Assembly (NCBI RefSeq): GCF_001653235.2
Contig: NC_035793.1
Span: forward strand, 4,154,001-4,218,000
From: Pochonia chlamydosporia 170
Taxonomy: Eukaryota > Ascomycota > Sordariomycetes > Hypocreales > Clavicipitaceae
Direction: 5' to 3'
DNA length: 64,000 nt
A model generated the notes under the pieces. That model searched no databases. It saw only the letters and a program-made list of their open reading frames with translations, and was not told where the DNA came from. A program made the translations under genes and the position numbers. Shown here piece after piece: positions 1-10,556 of the stretch; the first letter of the stretch is position 1; every line of letters starts with the position of its first letter.

Positions 1-126
1 GAGGACGCGGCGAGCAGGAGGGAGAGAATGAGGGAGGAGGGGCTGAGGAGGAAGGCTTTGAAGGCCGAGGATGTAGAGAAGGGTGAAACGGTGGACGATG
101 AGGATATGTATGAGGGGTTGGAGTAG
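1..126 (+). CDS. 3' end of an unknown gene (C-terminal 41 residues)
   Basis: The window opens inside a reading frame that runs in frame 1 to a TAG at 124-126. The visible 41 residues are strongly charged, with Arg/Glu/Lys-rich helix-like sequence followed by an acidic tail ending in MYEGLE. No domain can be recognised from so short a tail, so I do not assign a function. The frame uses GAG/AAG/AGG-rich codons throughout, and its end is followed by non-coding sequence, which supports it being a genuine terminal exon rather than a chance frame. Confidence 0.65.
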   Translation, partial: EDAASRRERMREEGLRRKALKAEDVEKGETVDDEDMYEGLE

Positions 127-699
127 TTGGCTATTTGATGTGTATTAGTTTTGTCGGAGATGGGAGAGACTCTTAGTAATTTTGGATACGAGTACATGAC
201 TTGTGGCAGCATTGATAAGACAGTATGGGTACACTGGAGCATTTGGCTCTCGAAATGGGTTGTTATATTTATAGCTTCGGAGGAATTATGCCACATCGTT
301 GACCGTGGTCGGGAATATGAAAATCTAACAAAGTGATGTACTGTTTCACGGTTGTTGGTGGTCTTGCATTGATTAAGGGAGCAGTCGGTAACAACGTAGG
401 CTTCATGTGCGTCTGACTTCTCCGTAGAATACCAACAACATTTGTTTCGTGTTTACCCAGTATTGCAATGTCAATGAATGTCAATTAAAATGGTTTGTAC
501 ATCATTTATTCTCTATGCCGCTTCCTTCAATGTAGTAATGTACACAGCCCAGGCTTTTCTACTCATATCGTAAACCCAACCACCGGCCACTGATGCCAAT
601 AAGCAGGTAATAGTAACAATGAACATTTTTCAGGCTCCACTCAATGTGCTCGCGACTCTCTTTTGCAACAAGCAAGAAAGATAAACCCAAAACACTCTT
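127..699. other. Intergenic, convergent 3' ends
   Basis: This is AT-leaning sequence between the end of the gene at 1-126 and the end of the minus-strand MIC19 gene. Both flanking genes point into it, so it should hold only 3' UTRs. I see no gene, repeat or RNA in it. Confidence 0.6.
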
Positions 700-1373
700 T
701 TATGACGTGACCTTATCAACCCAGGTCTTCTCCAGCTTCTTCACCTCAGCCTTAAAGTCTTCCACCTCTTGCCAGCAGTCAAGCGGCCGTCGGTCGTGCT
801 CCCGCAGACATCGAATCACTGCGCTGCGAGCATTCTCCACATTCTCCGGCAGTTCGCGGACCTTCTTTCTCTCGTCGAGCTTGCGTCGTAGCTCGTCGAC
901 CTCCTTGCCGAGGGAGAAGCTGGTGGGCTTGTTGTCGTCGCTGTGTTCTGAGGAGGCAATTTTCTCGTGTGCGACGTTGAGGGCTTCGGATTCCTGCTTC
1001 TGGAGCTTCTTGAGCTCCTCAGCGACGCGAGCCTGGATGTGCTGCTCGATTAATTTGGCGCGAGAGGCATCAGTCTGTGACGAAACGTGTCTCGGTCAGC
1101 GGACATTGGTTATTGGCACAGGATGTGATTCGACGTTGCAATTGATACATGGAACGACTGCGTAAATGCATCAAAGGGTTGGGCTTCGTACCTCGGGGCT
1201 GGATTTTAGTGAATCGAGGACATCGAGAGAGACACTGGGTGGCCCTGAGCTGTTTTGATGGTTAGCGAAAAATATTGTACCCTTGATTGACGGCATGAAT
1301 TGCTGTGTTTCTGGACGTACGCCTTCCATTCATACTGGCCGTTGGCCTCTTGTTTAGACGCGTTGGCACCCAT
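700..1373 (-). CDS. MIC19: MICOS subunit Mic19 (Aim13-like, DUF1690/CHCH)
   Basis: Three exons are read on the minus strand: 1373-1321, 1249-1192 and 1074-700 (introns of 71 and 117 nt, clean GT/AG), giving 161 residues. The protein begins MGANASK, a good N-myristoylation signal as in Mic19/Aim13. It continues with a short SLDVLDSLKSS segment, then a long charged coiled coil from about residue 38 (TDASRAKLIEQHIQARVAEE). It ends in a CHCH-like segment with two visible cysteines spaced as CLREHDRRPLDC. Family knowledge: Mic19 sits on the intermembrane-space side of the inner mitochondrial membrane and helps hold crista junctions as part of MICOS. The length is slightly short but within the fungal range. 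The identification rests on the whole pattern rather than on one motif. Confidence 0.85.
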
Positions 1374-4300
1374 CGTGTCGAGCTCAATGGCAGTGCGACA
1401 ATTGTTCGACTACAGCTTGTGATGCCGTTCGGCGGCCAGTCTGGAAATTTCCGGCAGCATTTCGGGTGCGTCACTCTTCCGCGGGACGAATTTGGTGCCT
1501 GAGGTGTTAGTCCGGCTGCACCCGAGCATCGTCCCAAGCCTTAAGGTGGCTGGGTGCTCCAAAGTGTGGCTGAGCTGAGACGCTCTGGGTGTGTCAAGTG
1601 TGTTCAATTTGATGTCATTGTGAGCCCTCACCAACCTTTTTTGTGCCTGACGATTTTTTGTTGTTAGCCTAGTTGCCAGAGACAGTGAAAGGAATTATGT
1701 GATGCGTGGCGTCATTTTGCGGCAAGTTCAATCTGTGTGACAAAGACTGCGCTGTCCTTGGTGAAACGTGGTCATTGAGGCGCAAGTCATTGTTACATTT
1801 GTGGGCTTCTGTAGAATAAAAACTCAACGTGATGAGTTCATATTGTATGATTGAGTGAATACTTGAATTCATGCATTAAGAATTGATGAGTCAAGAGCTG
1901 CCCTTGTTTTGGGACGGAAGTCTTCCTTGTCCCGCGTCAGTCAAGTCATGGGATGCCTGCCTTGAGCCATGCATGACCTCCATGTTATTTGTCCTGATAC
2001 AAGCTAGAGGCTTGGGTGCCAGATGAACAAGTGATTCTTGTATACAAAGCGGATGCTCGGATCGGTGGGAAGAACAACGTATAGCGAACAGAGTGGTAGC
2101 CAAGCAGGTAACAATCCATCGGCCACAAACATGGCCACGGGCTGGGCCGAATGTGGACATGGATACAGAAGAAAATATGGTATTCGAATAGTCCTTACTT
2201 TTGATTATGGAGTCAACTATTGAAACCTGAAATCGCATCGTTCGGTTACGATGGTTTTGGTACTGCCAAGAAATTGACAGATTGACAGGACCGTAATAAG
2301 CACTCGTGGAGCCAGAACCAACATACGATCGTGTCAGGTCGGGGAGCTAGCTGCGTGGAGATGTTCGGAATGACTGTGTATGGCAGTGCTTCATGGTCAG
2401 GGTTCCAAGCCATGTACCAGAAGAGTTGACTTCTGGGCTTGTGAGAGGTGACGGATGCATGGCAAACCAAGTTGTCGGATCGAGCGGCACTGTTGTATCT
2501 GGTATGAGCCATCATGGCTATACGGCAGCGGCATCATCTGCATAGCATCAGGTGGTTTGCATGCGACTTTGGAGCTCGAGAGTCGGCGAGGCTGGTGCAC
2601 TCAAATGATCTACAAATAGAAGTCGACTCTTGTAATCATTGATGTTGGCTGGTTATGGAGTCTCAGAGCTCGGACGAGGCTGATGAGTGGTGAAGATGAG
2701 CAAAGCAGGGCAGTTGAAACGCCAGCCAATAGAAGCAGCCAAAATGTCTGGAATTGCTTCTCGATGGCGACGACGTCCACTCTTTTGCAGCCCATGCAAA
2801 GCAGGAGCATCTGCATGTTGGCGTTCAATGTTGGTGGTGGAAGGCGGCTCCCCTGCATTGGGCCCCGCCGAAGAGCCTCCACCTCCAGAAGCCACCCGCC
2901 ACTTAGCATGCAGGATTCAAGCTGCCAACTGCTTGCCCCTGACCAAACGAAGAGGGCGGTCTTCCAGGGGAAGGTTTCAGAAGTCAGAGCAGCCAGTCAA
3001 GACTCTTGGCCGCCAAGGGCATGTAAGTCAGTAGCCAAACACCGGCCAGCTGGCGACCAGACGGCGGCCACTCACGAGCCGTCCTGCCAGATGTAGGTGC
3101 AGCCAGTGAAATCGTGGCGCTTTCGATCTTGCCGGTCGTTCTTTCTTAAAGTTTGTTTGGCCATCGGTGGCGGACGACGCCTCCCCCATGGCGCTTCGAC
3201 GAAACGTCGTACCGGCCAACCATGCGTCTTTGGAAGTGAAGAGGCCGAGACATGAACTGGAGGCAAGCAGAAAAAGACAAGGAAAGGAAAAATAAAAAAC
3301 AGAAAATTTTTGCTGTGGATAAGGTTGCACATGGTTTGCTCAGGGGGAGTTCAACCACGGTGCATTGTTTTGATCCCGTGTGGTCTGGTCAAAGAGGGGC
3401 TTGCGAGAGAAAGGTAGAAAAAGGGATAGGAAAGTGAACAAAATCTGTCGAGATTGAACGTTGCGTGTTCAACCCATTGATCCCTTGACCTGTGATAGAA
3501 CCCTTGTTCCCTCTTCATGACGAACAGCACGCACCAGTCCTCTGGGCAGCGCGCCAAAGAGAAGCGATACCAACCAGTCGTCTTGGTCAGACCCCTCCCT
3601 TGCCCGTGCACGACTCTCATCATCTGCGTCCTTGGATCACCCCGTGGATCCCCATTGTTTGCTGCCAGGGTTCGTTGAATATCCCTGTCTATCCTTGTCA
3701 TAGGATCCATTCTGCCGAGCCCAAATTCCCAATCCCATCTGAAGTCCAGGCTTGGTTGAAGACAACCAACACGCGAGTGAGATTGAATGAACAGGCTGTG
3801 CCTGATGCGATGCCAGTTGCTTCTTCTCTTCATATCAGACCTGCATCGTCCACTTTCTTCCTCTTCGAATGTTGATCCCGGGCTTGCTCCCCGAGCCTTT
3901 TCATCAATTTCGTTCGTGTCACCCGGCCACCTGAATACTATTGGCATTTTGCATTCCTCACCTCGTCGCCAAGTGTTCGACATCAATCGTCAGAACTCCG
4001 GACTCAGCACGCATTGACAGACAGTCACAGATTGCACTTTGGTGCCCACACCACCATCAGCCTCCAACTGCCATCAATCGACTTTTGCATTTCTCTTCGC
4101 GGCTGGACGGTGTCTTCGTCTCGCGGTTGCAACGGCAGACAGGACAAGACAAGACAGGACAAGACAGGAAAACAATTCATTGATCGTCGACTTTTCCGTG
4201 CCGCTTGGTTCCGTTTGCTCTGCTCTGATTCACTCATTTGGACTTTGCCCCCTTGCTATTTTCTGGGGACTCCCTTGCAAGTTGGACGCTCACTAAGTAT

Positions 4301-5322
4301 CTGGTATTGATTTCGTCAATCATTCACCACTTTTTGATTTGCCATTCTGATCACTTCGTCACCCCCTCTTCCAGCTGCCCGGCGCTGCTTCAACTCAACC
4401 TCTTGCATCATCGAATTCTTCGAAGACATACTCGAATACGCTCTCTCTTTATATCTCGACTCTTTCTCATCGCCTCGGCCGTTCTGCATTTACCCGGTTT
4501 AATTGTGTTGTGGTCAACCCTTGGATCTACATACGCCATCCGACGCCAACGTTTCGAGTTTCCGTGGGTGCTCCAAGCAAAAACCCACCACAGCGCCCAC
4601 CTTATCGGCGCATTTCTTGCACATCACTGGTGCACCACTGGTGCATTACTGGCATTCTTGGCGTGCTCCAGCGATCTGGACTGCACTACATTCTGTTCCA
4701 GCGTGGATCTGGAGCCCCCCAAACACCAAACACCAGCGTTTTCCCTTGTTTCCCTTCTCCAGTCTGCCTTCACTTCTTCACTTGACACACTCTTTGTTTC
4801 CCTTCACCTTCACCCGTCATTCACAACCGCTCGGGACCGTCGTCAACGACAACTCGTTGGTTTCGAATAGACGTTTCTTCTGACATACGGAAAACGCTGG
4901 TCGATTAGTGCTCCTCGTGTGATACCCTGCTTGCTTCGTCCAAAGAAACAATTGTTTCGTCCTTGTTAGAACACTTCGTCTCCATGCATGCATGATGCGA
5001 TTCGACGTGCTCGTCTAGCAAGAACGTTGCATTTGTATGCTTTATTTCTGAGGACATCTCCCTTTTCTGTCTTTGAGCTGCTTGGTGATTTATTTCGCTT
5101 TGCAGCACACGAGGCTTGTTCTGAGCGACAACAACATCGTTTCTGAACTGGAGAAAGCACGGCGGCACGCGAGAGACATCTTTCCTAAATCTTTAAAAGC
5201 TGTATCCCCTCATTTCATACCACGTTCTTTGAGAACTTGCCCGTTTCCTTACTTCTAAATCCGCCCCCGACCTCCCTTCTCTCCCTTCGCTGGCGCTGGC
5301 TCGCCAAAATTTCATACACAAG
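1374..5322. other. Long intergenic region and probable leader of the ferric reductase gene
   Basis: Nearly 4 kb lies between the divergent starts of MIC19 and the ferric reductase. Several moderately long open frames cross it on both strands, but they overlap each other, lack recognisable domains and change with no splice logic, so I do not call genes. From about 3490 to 5320 the plus strand becomes pyrimidine-rich, as in long fungal 5' leaders. It contains several ATGs upstream of the real start, including four packed into 4984-4997. A GACAG/GACAA short tandem repeat lies at 4136-4169, and a short ACTGGTGCA repeat lies near 4627-4645. A small unrecognised gene or non-coding RNA cannot be excluded. 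Confidence 0.5.
4136..4169. repeat. Short tandem repeat, ACAGG/ACAAG pentamers
   Basis: About seven pentamers of the form acagg/acaag run head to tail here, in the probable leader or promoter of the ferric reductase gene. It is a simple-sequence tract, and no function is assigned. Confidence 0.8.
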
Positions 5323-7155
5323 ATGGATCCAACAAAGACTTTGGAGTCTAGGGGAGGAGGATCTGGATCTACAGAGGTACAGCCAACTTCAACAATTGCC
5401 CCCTTTTACACCGAGCTAAATGGCGTCAATCAGCCTATGAATCTCTTGTTTCGTGATATTCTCTGGTGGACTTTGGGTGCAGCTGGCATAGCGGTGCTGC
5501 TTATTCGAATACTGGAAATTCTGTGGGCCAAGCTTCGACAAGTGTCGTCCATGTCTGTACCACGAGATAAGCAAACCTACTGGAAAAGGTCACAATGGAG
5601 CTGGATGCCTGGCGTCAAAAAGCACCTCACATACGCTCCTTTATGGAACAAACGACATAATCGAGAGTTCAAGCTATCCTCAGCCGTCAACGTGGGCACC
5701 TTGCCTTCTCGACTACACATGCTTGTCATTCTTGGCTACCTCGGAAGCAACACCGCCTACATGTTTATCCTCAACTGGGCGATTGAGAACAAGTACTCAC
5801 TCTGTGCTGAGATACGAGGTCGCTCAGGCACTCTGGCCATGGTCAACATGGTGCCACTGATTATTTTCGCAGGTCGTAACAACCCCTTGATATCGATTCT
5901 CAAAATCAGTTTTGACACGTACAATCTCCTGCACCGTTGGATGGGCCGTATTGTCGTGGTGGAGGTTATTATCCACACCATCGCATGGGCTATTCCGGCT
6001 GTAGCACATAAGGGCTGGGATGCTGTCTTCAAGTCTCTATTCAAAAGCGCATTTCTTGGGTCTGGATTCATTGGCACCGTCGCCTTAGTGTTGTTGCTAA
6101 TCGCCTCCCTCTCGCCTCTGCGACACGCGTTTTATGAAACATTTCTCAACCTCCATATACTTCTGGCGCTTGTCATCTTCGCTTGTACCTGGATTCATTG
6201 CGCGACCGCCTCTTTACCAGGCGGGCTCCCCCAACTATCGTGGATTATGGGAATTATAGCATTGTGGTTTGCCGACCGGTTCGCTCGATTTGGTCGACTA
6301 GCCTACAATAACTGGTCGAGGAGGGGCTTTACCGACGCCTATTGCGAAGCCATGCCTGGTGAGGTGACTAGAGTTACCATCAACCTTCCGCGATACAAGA
6401 CGATTCGGCCGGGTACCCACGCTTACTTGCGATTTTCAGGCATCACAGCCTGGGAAAGCCATCCATTCTCTGTCGCATGGGTTGAACACTCAACTGACGA
6501 GTCCCTACCCATGTCGGAGAAGGAGCCGCTACATGGTGGCCTGGATAAGTCACGGGCCGTGACTTCTGTATCCTTCATCATTGGGGCGCAAACTGGGCTT
6601 ACTCGGAAGCTGTATGAAAAAGCTAAATCATCAGGTGGCAGTGTACGCCTGCGGGCAGCCATGGAAGGACCATATGCTGGACATCACAGCCTCGACTCAT
6701 ATGGACACGTTGTGCTCTTTGCTGGCTCAACCGGTATCACGCATCAACTTTCATACCTCAAACATCTGCTGGAGGGCTACAACGCAAAAACGGTTGCTAC
6801 TCGACGAGTCACCTTGGTATGGATCATTCGACAGTACGAATCGTTGGACTGGGTGCGTCCATTCATGGACCAAATCCTGCGGATAGAAAACCGGCAAGAC
6901 ATTCTACGTATTCAAGTATTCATCACTCGCCCGTTAAGCCCAAGCGAAACCAATAGCCACAGCTCTACAGTCAAGCTGTTGCCAGGTCGACCAAACATCC
7001 CACTACTGATATCGAAGGAGGTTCAAGAGCAGACTGGCGCCATGGCGGTGACGGTCTGCGGCCCCGGTGCCCTTGCAGATGACGTACGGAGTGCAGTGCG
7101 AGCGGTGCAAGGTGAAAATGTCGTCGATTTCATTGAGGAAAGCTTTACCTGGTGA
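5323..7155 (+). CDS. Ferric-chelate reductase (FRE family)
   Basis: A single-exon gene of 610 residues from an ATG at 5323. There is a membrane segment near residues 46-64, then a ferric-reductase-like helical core. Four histidines at about 204/218 and 278/292 are spaced H-X13-H in two helices, the signature that binds two haems. A C-terminal FAD/NAD half follows: HPFSVAW at about 380 (FAD binding), a GPY near 449, a nucleotide-binding FAGSTGIT near 467-474, and a VCGPG motif close to the C-terminus. In the family these proteins sit in the plasma or vacuolar membrane. They move electrons from cytosolic NADPH to extracellular Fe3+ or Cu2+ chelates before uptake. There is no cleavable signal peptide. 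The unusually long upstream region suggests complex regulation. Substrate preference cannot be read from sequence. Confidence 0.9.
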   Translation: MDPTKTLESRGGGSGSTEVQPTSTIAPFYTELNGVNQPMNLLFRDILWWTLGAAGIAVLLIRILEILWAKLRQVSSMSVPRDKQTYWKRSQWSWMPGVKKHLTYAPLWNKRHNREFKLSSAVNVGTLPSRLHMLVILGYLGSNTAYMFILNWAIENKYSLCAEIRGRSGTLAMVNMVPLIIFAGRNNPLISILKISFDTYNLLHRWMGRIVVVEVIIHTIAWAIPAVAHKGWDAVFKSLFKSAFLGSGFIGTVALVLLLIASLSPLRHAFYETFLNLHILLALVIFACTWIHCATASLPGGLPQLSWIMGIIALWFADRFARFGRLAYNNWSRRGFTDAYCEAMPGEVTRVTINLPRYKTIRPGTHAYLRFSGITAWESHPFSVAWVEHSTDESLPMSEKEPLHGGLDKSRAVTSVSFIIGAQTGLTRKLYEKAKSSGGSVRLRAAMEGPYAGHHSLDSYGHVVLFAGSTGITHQLSYLKHLLEGYNAKTVATRRVTLVWIIRQYESLDWVRPFMDQILRIENRQDILRIQVFITRPLSPSETNSHSSTVKLLPGRPNIPLLISKEVQEQTGAMAVTVCGPGALADDVRSAVRAVQGENVVDFIEESFTW

Positions 7156-7743
7156 CGCTCGGGCGGGCTTTTGTGTCTGTATGGCAGGTCGTTAGTGTCA
7201 CAGGACTATATTCTTCTTTTTCTTTTTTCTTCTTCTCTTCTCCATTTAAATGTTCGACTGTATATATATTTGATATCAATGCACAAATGGGAACGGTGGT
7301 TGATGACATCTGCACATCTGCCATTTCTGGAGGAAGGTAACCGGGTGTAGGAATGTTGCATAGAATTGTACAGGGTTTCTGGCGACAGTACAGCACAACA
7401 TACATAGCATTTTATTCGAGCCGTCAACTTCAAATGGACGTAGCCCGTTTAGCATTCACAGTAGACATGTTTGTCATAATGCGAAGGAGCTTGTTCATAT
7501 TCTCCATCCAGATTGCTAATGCCCGCTATTGGTGTTTCCAACTCCGAGCCATGCTAATATGTTGAGGATTGGACGATCCGGGGTGTTTGATCGTCAAAAC
7601 GATGGCCAATATCCCGGCCAGCCATTTCCTCGTCTATCTGATATTGTGAAACGCTGCCGCTCAGCCATCTCGTCCCAATGTGTATGCACGTAAGTATTTA
7701 TTACAAAGCAAATCATCCCAGTCCAGCCATGTCTCTCCACGTT
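7156..7743. other. Intergenic, convergent 3' ends with pyrimidine tract
   Basis: This lies between the ends of the ferric reductase (plus) and MET1 (minus). A T/C-rich tract at about 7211-7247 directly follows the ferric reductase stop and may belong to its 3' UTR. No gene is seen. Confidence 0.6.
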
Positions 7744-9426
7744 TCACGTTTCACCAACGGCACCCAATGCATTCTGCAAACCCACAAACAACTTCTCATC
7801 AGCCTCCGACTCCAAACCCCTGAAGCCTTCTTCCACAACCCACGCCCTTCCTTTTTCCCGCTCAAAAAGAACCTCGCACGCATTTCCAACGACCAATAAA
7901 CCCGGCGGACGACTGCCCTCTGCCTCAATGGCTTCAGCAACATGTTGCAGCGTTGTCCGAATGACACGCTGATCGGGACAACTCGCGCGTTCAATCACCG
8001 CACACGGCGTCCTCAGCGGCCACAGGGTCCTCTGCTTATCAGCCTCCACCTGCGCGGGATCAAGGTCCTGTCTCTCCACGGACGAGACATGCGTCGTGAG
8101 CTCGGAAACCAAGCCCGTGATACGGTGTAGCGCCATGAGAAACACCACCGTCCGACTGGCGACGTACTCTGGCGGCGTGGGCGGCTTGCCCTTCTTCCCG
8201 GTCCCCGTGCAGATGAGCACTTGGTCGGAAACGTCGCGCTGCGTGGCGGGTATGCCAGCGAAGAGAGGCGCACTCAGCGCACTCGTTACGCCCGGCAGAA
8301 CCGTCACCCTATCTCCTAGACTGTGGCTTTTGAAGAAGGAGACTTCTTCGCCGCCGCGGCCGTATATGAATGGATCGCCTTGCTTGAGGCGCAGGACCGT
8401 TTTGCCGGACTGCACGGCGGAGAGAGCCGATTCGAGGAGCTCTTGTTGCGCTTTGTCTGCGTTTCCAGGGAACTTGCGTGCGATTTGGACGGGAGTGCGG
8501 CGCGGGATGAGGTCCAGCACGCCCGAGGGGACGAGTTTATCGGCGAGGATGAGGTCGGCAGTCTGGATGGCGTTGAGGGTTGCGTTTGTGAGGAGGGAAG
8601 GGTGTCCTGGTCCTGAGCCGGCGAGGATGACTCTCCCCTTTTTGGTGGGCGTGGAGGGGGAGGGCTGGAGTGGCGATGAGGCATTGTGGCCTGGGTATGC
8701 GAGGAGAAGCTTTTCCACGTCTTCGTCCGTGATGGATGCGAGGCGGTTCAGGGGCCAGTATTCGCACATTTGGCTTAGCCATCGTGTTCGTCGGTTACGT
8801 GCCTCATCTTCCTTGACGAGTTTGTTGAACAGTGCCCCCTGATCTAGCGAGTCGTCCAGATCCCCTGGCGATATGTAGTCGTCTTCCTGTATCCTCTTCC
8901 GCACGTCCCCTAGTCTTGAGCATGCTACACCCAGCCCTGACGGCAGCGACGATGCGATCTCCCTTCGTATCCTGGAAGCAAGTTTACATCCCCGCCCGTT
9001 TGTCGTCACGCCAATTTGCAGCGGTCCATCTGTGTGCGTGGACAGGAGGCTGAATGTACATAGGTGCGGTGCGTCGACGACATTCACGGCGATGCGGTTC
9101 CTCCTGCACACCTCTGAGATGTGAGCTGCGAGTGCATCACGCGGACCTGATGTGACGAATACGGCGTCGACGGTGTAATTGACCTCTTGTCTGCCGAGGG
9201 TGAATAGGTCGGAGTCCTCAAAGGTCTTTTGGTGCCATTTTAGCAGGCCCTCGTCGATTTTGGTTTGTAGGTTGTAGTGTAGGTCGTTTGTGGATGGGGC
9301 GATGAGGATGGGATGAGCGCCCGCAGAGAGGGATTGCGTGCAGCGCGCTGAGGCGAGTGGGTTGGTGCCGATGATGAGATGGATGTTGTTGGTGCAGTTG
9401 AGGCCTGCGAGCATGGAGTTGGCCAT
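7744..9426 (-). CDS. MET1: Uroporphyrinogen-III C-methyltransferase / siroheme synthase (MET1-like)
   Basis: A single exon of 560 residues. The frame stays open slightly upstream, but the first ATG is at 9426 (MANSMLAG), so I use it. The N-terminal third is a Rossmann-type segment (LIIGTNPLASARC) like the precorrin-2 dehydrogenase half of CysG/Met8. The C-terminal half is a clear SUMT/tetrapyrrole methylase, with VILAGSGPGHPSLLT, LRLKQGDPFIYGRGGEE, PGVTSALSAPLFAGIPATQR and an ICTGTGKKG stretch. Family knowledge: it methylates uroporphyrinogen III with S-adenosylmethionine to give precorrin-2, the first committed step to siroheme for sulfite and nitrite reductases. Whether the N-terminal half is catalytically complete for oxidation and iron insertion is not certain from sequence. 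Confidence 0.88.
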   Translation of the reverse strand: MANSMLAGLNCTNNIHLIIGTNPLASARCTQSLSAGAHPILIAPSTNDLHYNLQTKIDEGLLKWHQKTFEDSDLFTLGRQEVNYTVDAVFVTSGPRDALAAHISEVCRRNRIAVNVVDAPHLCTFSLLSTHTDGPLQIGVTTNGRGCKLASRIRREIASSLPSGLGVACSRLGDVRKRIQEDDYISPGDLDDSLDQGALFNKLVKEDEARNRRTRWLSQMCEYWPLNRLASITDEDVEKLLLAYPGHNASSPLQPSPSTPTKKGRVILAGSGPGHPSLLTNATLNAIQTADLILADKLVPSGVLDLIPRRTPVQIARKFPGNADKAQQELLESALSAVQSGKTVLRLKQGDPFIYGRGGEEVSFFKSHSLGDRVTVLPGVTSALSAPLFAGIPATQRDVSDQVLICTGTGKKGKPPTPPEYVASRTVVFLMALHRITGLVSELTTHVSSVERQDLDPAQVEADKQRTLWPLRTPCAVIERASCPDQRVIRTTLQHVAEAIEAEGSRPPGLLVVGNACEVLFEREKGRAWVVEEGFRGLESEADEKLFVGLQNALGAVGET

Positions 9427-10556
9427 GGTGCCGTTCTCGCTGAGACTCAAGATATCAGGACTCAGGAAGTGAGCGTTGGTGAAGTTGTCATAAAGTGGTG
9501 ATGAGAAGGAAATGGTGTAGTATTAAGGTACATATGTAGGGACCGACGACCCGAGCACACAATTGGATGTATCGGCATCAGCATTTGCATCAGCAGCCAT
9601 GGCTATCTTGCGTCAATTCTCTTCTACTTCATTCATGTGCGCCGACTGCCGGCGATCCCCCAATTTTTTTTTCTGGAGTCACAGACGAAACTCTGGCGAC
9701 GTCTTGCCCTGTTGGGGTTAGTCCGCATCGCCGCTCTTGCGCTCTTGCTCCATGTCACTCTCAACTCACTCAACTCACCGTGCTCGGTGATGCTCAGGTT
9801 CACTTCATCCGGATGCTCGACAACATTGAACCGTCCACTCACAGCATTACCTTGTAGCTAATCATGAAAATATTCTCTCCGACTTTTGGTGACTTTACGC
9901 GAGGCGACTCTTACCATGAACAGGGATCGGGACCTCTGCAACCAGCAGCCAGGAGAACATTGAATGGATGCAAGTCGGCACCGCCAGGCTCCTCGTACCC
10001 TCGATATAATTGACCCTGTGTCTTCAATGTTGCCCCGAGCTATGGTGTATCTTTCATCTTCAATTTTAGTAAGCACCCCCTGATATAGAGATATAGTAAA
10101 TGATGGCTAATTTACCACTTGGAAATAAAAACTATAATTTACAGCAGTTAGTCTAAAATAGATGCCATATCCAGTATAGGCACCCATTGAATTTACCATC
10201 CAACCCACAGAGTCAAGTCAGGATCGCGCATAGACTTTACTAGGTGCAACATCAAGGTTTTGTAGCTCTAGCCGCTAACAAATAACACGTCGCCGACAAC
10301 TCTATTACTGCCCGAGCCTTACCTCCTGGCTCGACATATAAGTCTCCTGCCCCTCGCCCTCATGGTCGAACATGAAGCATTCACCGCCGACCGCCGACCA
10401 TAGTCACAAGATCTGGCAGTCCTGAATGTCTGGTACTTACAGTCATATCCCAGCTGACTCGAGGTTAGCGATAATTTCGGCGGACTTTCTCAAACTCTAC
10501 AGACCTTGTTCTTTCGATCAAATACTGGAGCAAGATCAGAAAGAAGGCAAACAACC
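9427..10556. other. Intergenic, divergent promoters of MET1 and the F-box gene
   Basis: About 1.1 kb upstream of both flanking starts. It holds short AT-rich stretches (for example 10079-10150). I see no gene with coding character. Confidence 0.5.

Noticed and set aside
3351..3986. Open frame of about 210 codons on the minus strand in the ferric reductase upstream region
   Set aside because: It overlaps other open frames on both strands, shows no domain, signal or codon preference, and has no splice partners.
4238..4870. Open frame of about 210 codons on the plus strand
   Set aside because: It does not begin with ATG, is Ser/Leu/His-rich as expected from translating a CT-rich leader, and matches no family.
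8096..8842. Long plus-strand frame inside MET1
   Set aside because: It is exactly antisense to a well-supported methyltransferase and is a by-product of its GC-rich codons.
5323..9426. Iron-assimilation gene cluster (ferric reductase, siroheme, siderophore transporter)
   Set aside because: The siderophore transporter is 53 kb away and no siderophore synthetase is present. Adjacency of ferric reductase and MET1 alone does not make a cluster.
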